Source: Aquila chrysaetos chrysaetos (lineage: Eukaryota; Chordata; Aves; Accipitriformes; Accipitridae). Taken from it: DNA of 64,000 nucleotides. Within the stretch, counting starts at the first letter, position 1. Each line of letters starts with the position of its first letter. The stretch lies in contig NC_044014.1 of NCBI RefSeq assembly GCF_900496995.4, positions 11,930,501 through 11,994,500 of the forward strand. The letters are read 5' to 3'. The notes under the pieces are model-generated. The model did not search any database and was not told where the DNA came from. It worked only from the letters and a program-made list of their open reading frames with translations. Shown piece after piece: positions 62,001 through 64,000 of this stretch. Made by a program: the position numbers and the translations under genes.

Positions 62001-64000
62001 CCTCATTTTATTATTAAAAATATTTTCAGTTTTGTGGAGGAGGGTTTGCTGATATTCCAGACATGAGAAGGCAACTGCTTTGTGATCTTGTAACTAGGGA
62101 CCAAATGAGAGCTTGTTAGAAAATGGGAAAGGATTGAGGGGCAGTTGCACTTTTCCCACCTAACTCCTGTGGTTTTTTTGGATTACAATTCAATAGCTTA
62201 AACAAGGCTTCTACCATAGATCTTGTGATATAGGGTGTTTTCCAGGAAGCCCATCTTCTTGGGAGTCAGAGCAATATCTAAGACTCTCAAGAGTTAATAT
62301 TAAAAGTGAAAGCACTGGTTCCTAGTTCACAGGACTGAAAAATGGGGGCAGTAGGAAGCCTTAAAATTCAGAAACGGGCCACAAAAACAACCCCACCCTG
62401 AAATCTTGGCATTTTGTTGTTGTTTTTGGAGGGTGTAGCTAAGGGCTTTTTATTGCTTGTGCTTTAACCTCCAAGAGCAGAGTGAGCAGTGTTACAGTGA
62501 ATACTAATCAACTTCCCTGCATGTTGCCTTGGGAAAGAAAACCAGAAATGATTGTCCCATGTGGGATAAATTAGCACGTACCTCTAAAGATAATGCTTCC
62601 TGGTCCATATATTGTAAGGCCAGGCACAACCATAAAATTCATGTAGCCATCCTGGCCAAGCTGTGGTCGAGGTATACAGGTGATAGCAGACCAGAGAGCC
62701 TGTCCATTTCTTCTCATACTAACATCAGGGCTTTGCCTGAGGAGGAGTCAAAGGGCCCTTCCTCAGGCAGTGGCATCTCCTCCAGGGAAATCTCACCCAA
62801 CTCTCTTTATGTCCTGTTCCTTGCGGCATGCTGGGTTTTGCTTTGCAGTCCCTCCATCAGTTGAGGAGCCAGCACTTTTGTTGGACCCTGTTGGTCTTTC
62901 AGCTGCGCATAAGGCAGAGTAACAAATAAATAAATACACAGCTGATGTTTTGTGGTAGAATTTAGATTCTCCTTCCCTCAGCATTTTGTATGGAAAAAAA
63001 GCTGTCAGAGATAGGTACTGGAATCTGGTCACTCCATCCAGCATGTACGGCTCTTTTCTGTTGTAATATTGTAATTTCATCTACTCAGGGGATTTGGAAG
63101 AACAGGGTGCCTAAAATATTTATGCTTGGAGTAACAAAAATACAGTAAAACCCCCAGTTGTAGACAATTCTCTATCGAATTCACTATCAGTGTTGCATGT
63201 GCTCTTTGCTACGGAGTTATTTTTCTCTTAAGGGAAATGTAAGAGAAGAAGCACAAGACCTGTTAAATAAACCTTTTCTATCCAACTGTTAAATTGTCTG
63301 CGATTTCTCCTAGTGGCAAAGCTGCACCGGACTGGTTACAAACTCCATTATAAGGAGACAATTGTAAAGAGTCATCTTGAAAGTAATTAATTTTATCTAA
63401 GTCTTTAATTGTAAATGCATGAAATGATACTATGCTAAACTTACGGGTGCTTCATTTGCTGCTGAATACTGGTCATAGGATAGGATTTGTGCCACCTTAT
63501 CGACCTGTGTTTACACAACACCACTGAGCAGACAAGCTTAAGGAAAGGACCACATTTCCTTTGATAAGGGCTATGCCAACTACCTCCCAACGTCCTGACA
63601 ACAGGGAGGAAGGGAATGAACTTGCTCCGTTTGATTCAGAGGTGTGGGCTGTGCACAGGTCTCCATTTCATTTAAGGTAGAAGATTTGTAGGCAATATCC
63701 TCCTCTTTGATATTCTCCCTCAAGAATATCTGGAGGGAGAGAGCCCATCTGAGCAGAGCAGACTAGGGTGCCATCTTCTCCTTAGCCCGGCCACACCTAG
63801 CGGTCTTCCTCCAGAAGGCAAGTGTATAGGGAATGAATTACTTTTTTCTCATAGCATTACTTGTCTCCCAGCTCAGTTTCCCAGACTGACTCGCTTTCCA
63901 GCCCCACCAATGCTAGTGCTGGCTCGAAGGAGGGAACAAGACCACAGCAGCCCTGACTTACATCTGCACGAAGATGCTGTGATGCTGCACGTCCCATTGC
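59014..64000. other. Intergenic DNA to right edge
   Basis: No exon, intact repeat or RNA gene recognised. One perfect AP-1 motif lies at 61270-61276. In other amniotes SMNDC1 lies on this side of DUSP5 at a distance, so it would be expected beyond the window. Confidence 0.5.

Overview
The window is vertebrate nuclear DNA and almost certainly avian. It holds one recognisable protein-coding gene, DUSP5, split into four exons on the minus strand. It also holds old CR1-type LINE and MIR-type SINE fragments and a solo LTR closely resembling the ERVL-type LTRs common in bird genomes. Nothing bacterial or viral in layout (operons, CRISPR arrays, intact mobile elements) is present.

DUSP5 runs right to left. 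Promoter and CpG island lie at about 16.5-18.3 kb, exon 1 at 17391-17784, exon 2 at 12850-12992, exon 3 at 11213-11432 and exon 4 at 8655-9055. The 3' UTR probably ends near 7.42 kb. All junctions have GT/AG boundaries and the phases join into a 385-residue protein (the human protein is 384 residues). It has an N-terminal rhodanese-like ERK-binding domain with its basic docking motif and a C-terminal dual-specificity phosphatase domain with an intact HCxxGxxR loop. The promoter has a TATA box, a perfect CArG box and a second near-CArG with an ETS core. That fits a gene induced by ERK signalling through SRF/Elk-1 whose product then dephosphorylates ERK in the nucleus: a negative feedback loop.

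Left of the gene (1-7.4 kb) is 3' intergenic DNA. It contains an ancient palindromic repeat and an almost perfect 78-bp palindrome (two 38-bp arms, 2-bp spacer), the most striking structural oddity in the window. Right of the promoter (18.4-64 kb) is a long 5' intergenic region without a recognisable gene. It contains a complete 578-bp solo LTR with a 5-bp target-site duplication, several degraded CR1 and MIR copies, a 20-bp minisatellite, an AT-rich island and an orphan CpG-rich patch near 58.2-58.6 kb. Perfect AP-1 motifs are roughly 2.5 times more frequent than a uniform-composition expectation, which suggests scattered MAPK-responsive enhancers.

I found no second gene. The longest remaining open frames are unrecognised and could be chance. 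All calls were made by eye from sequence, without alignment tools.
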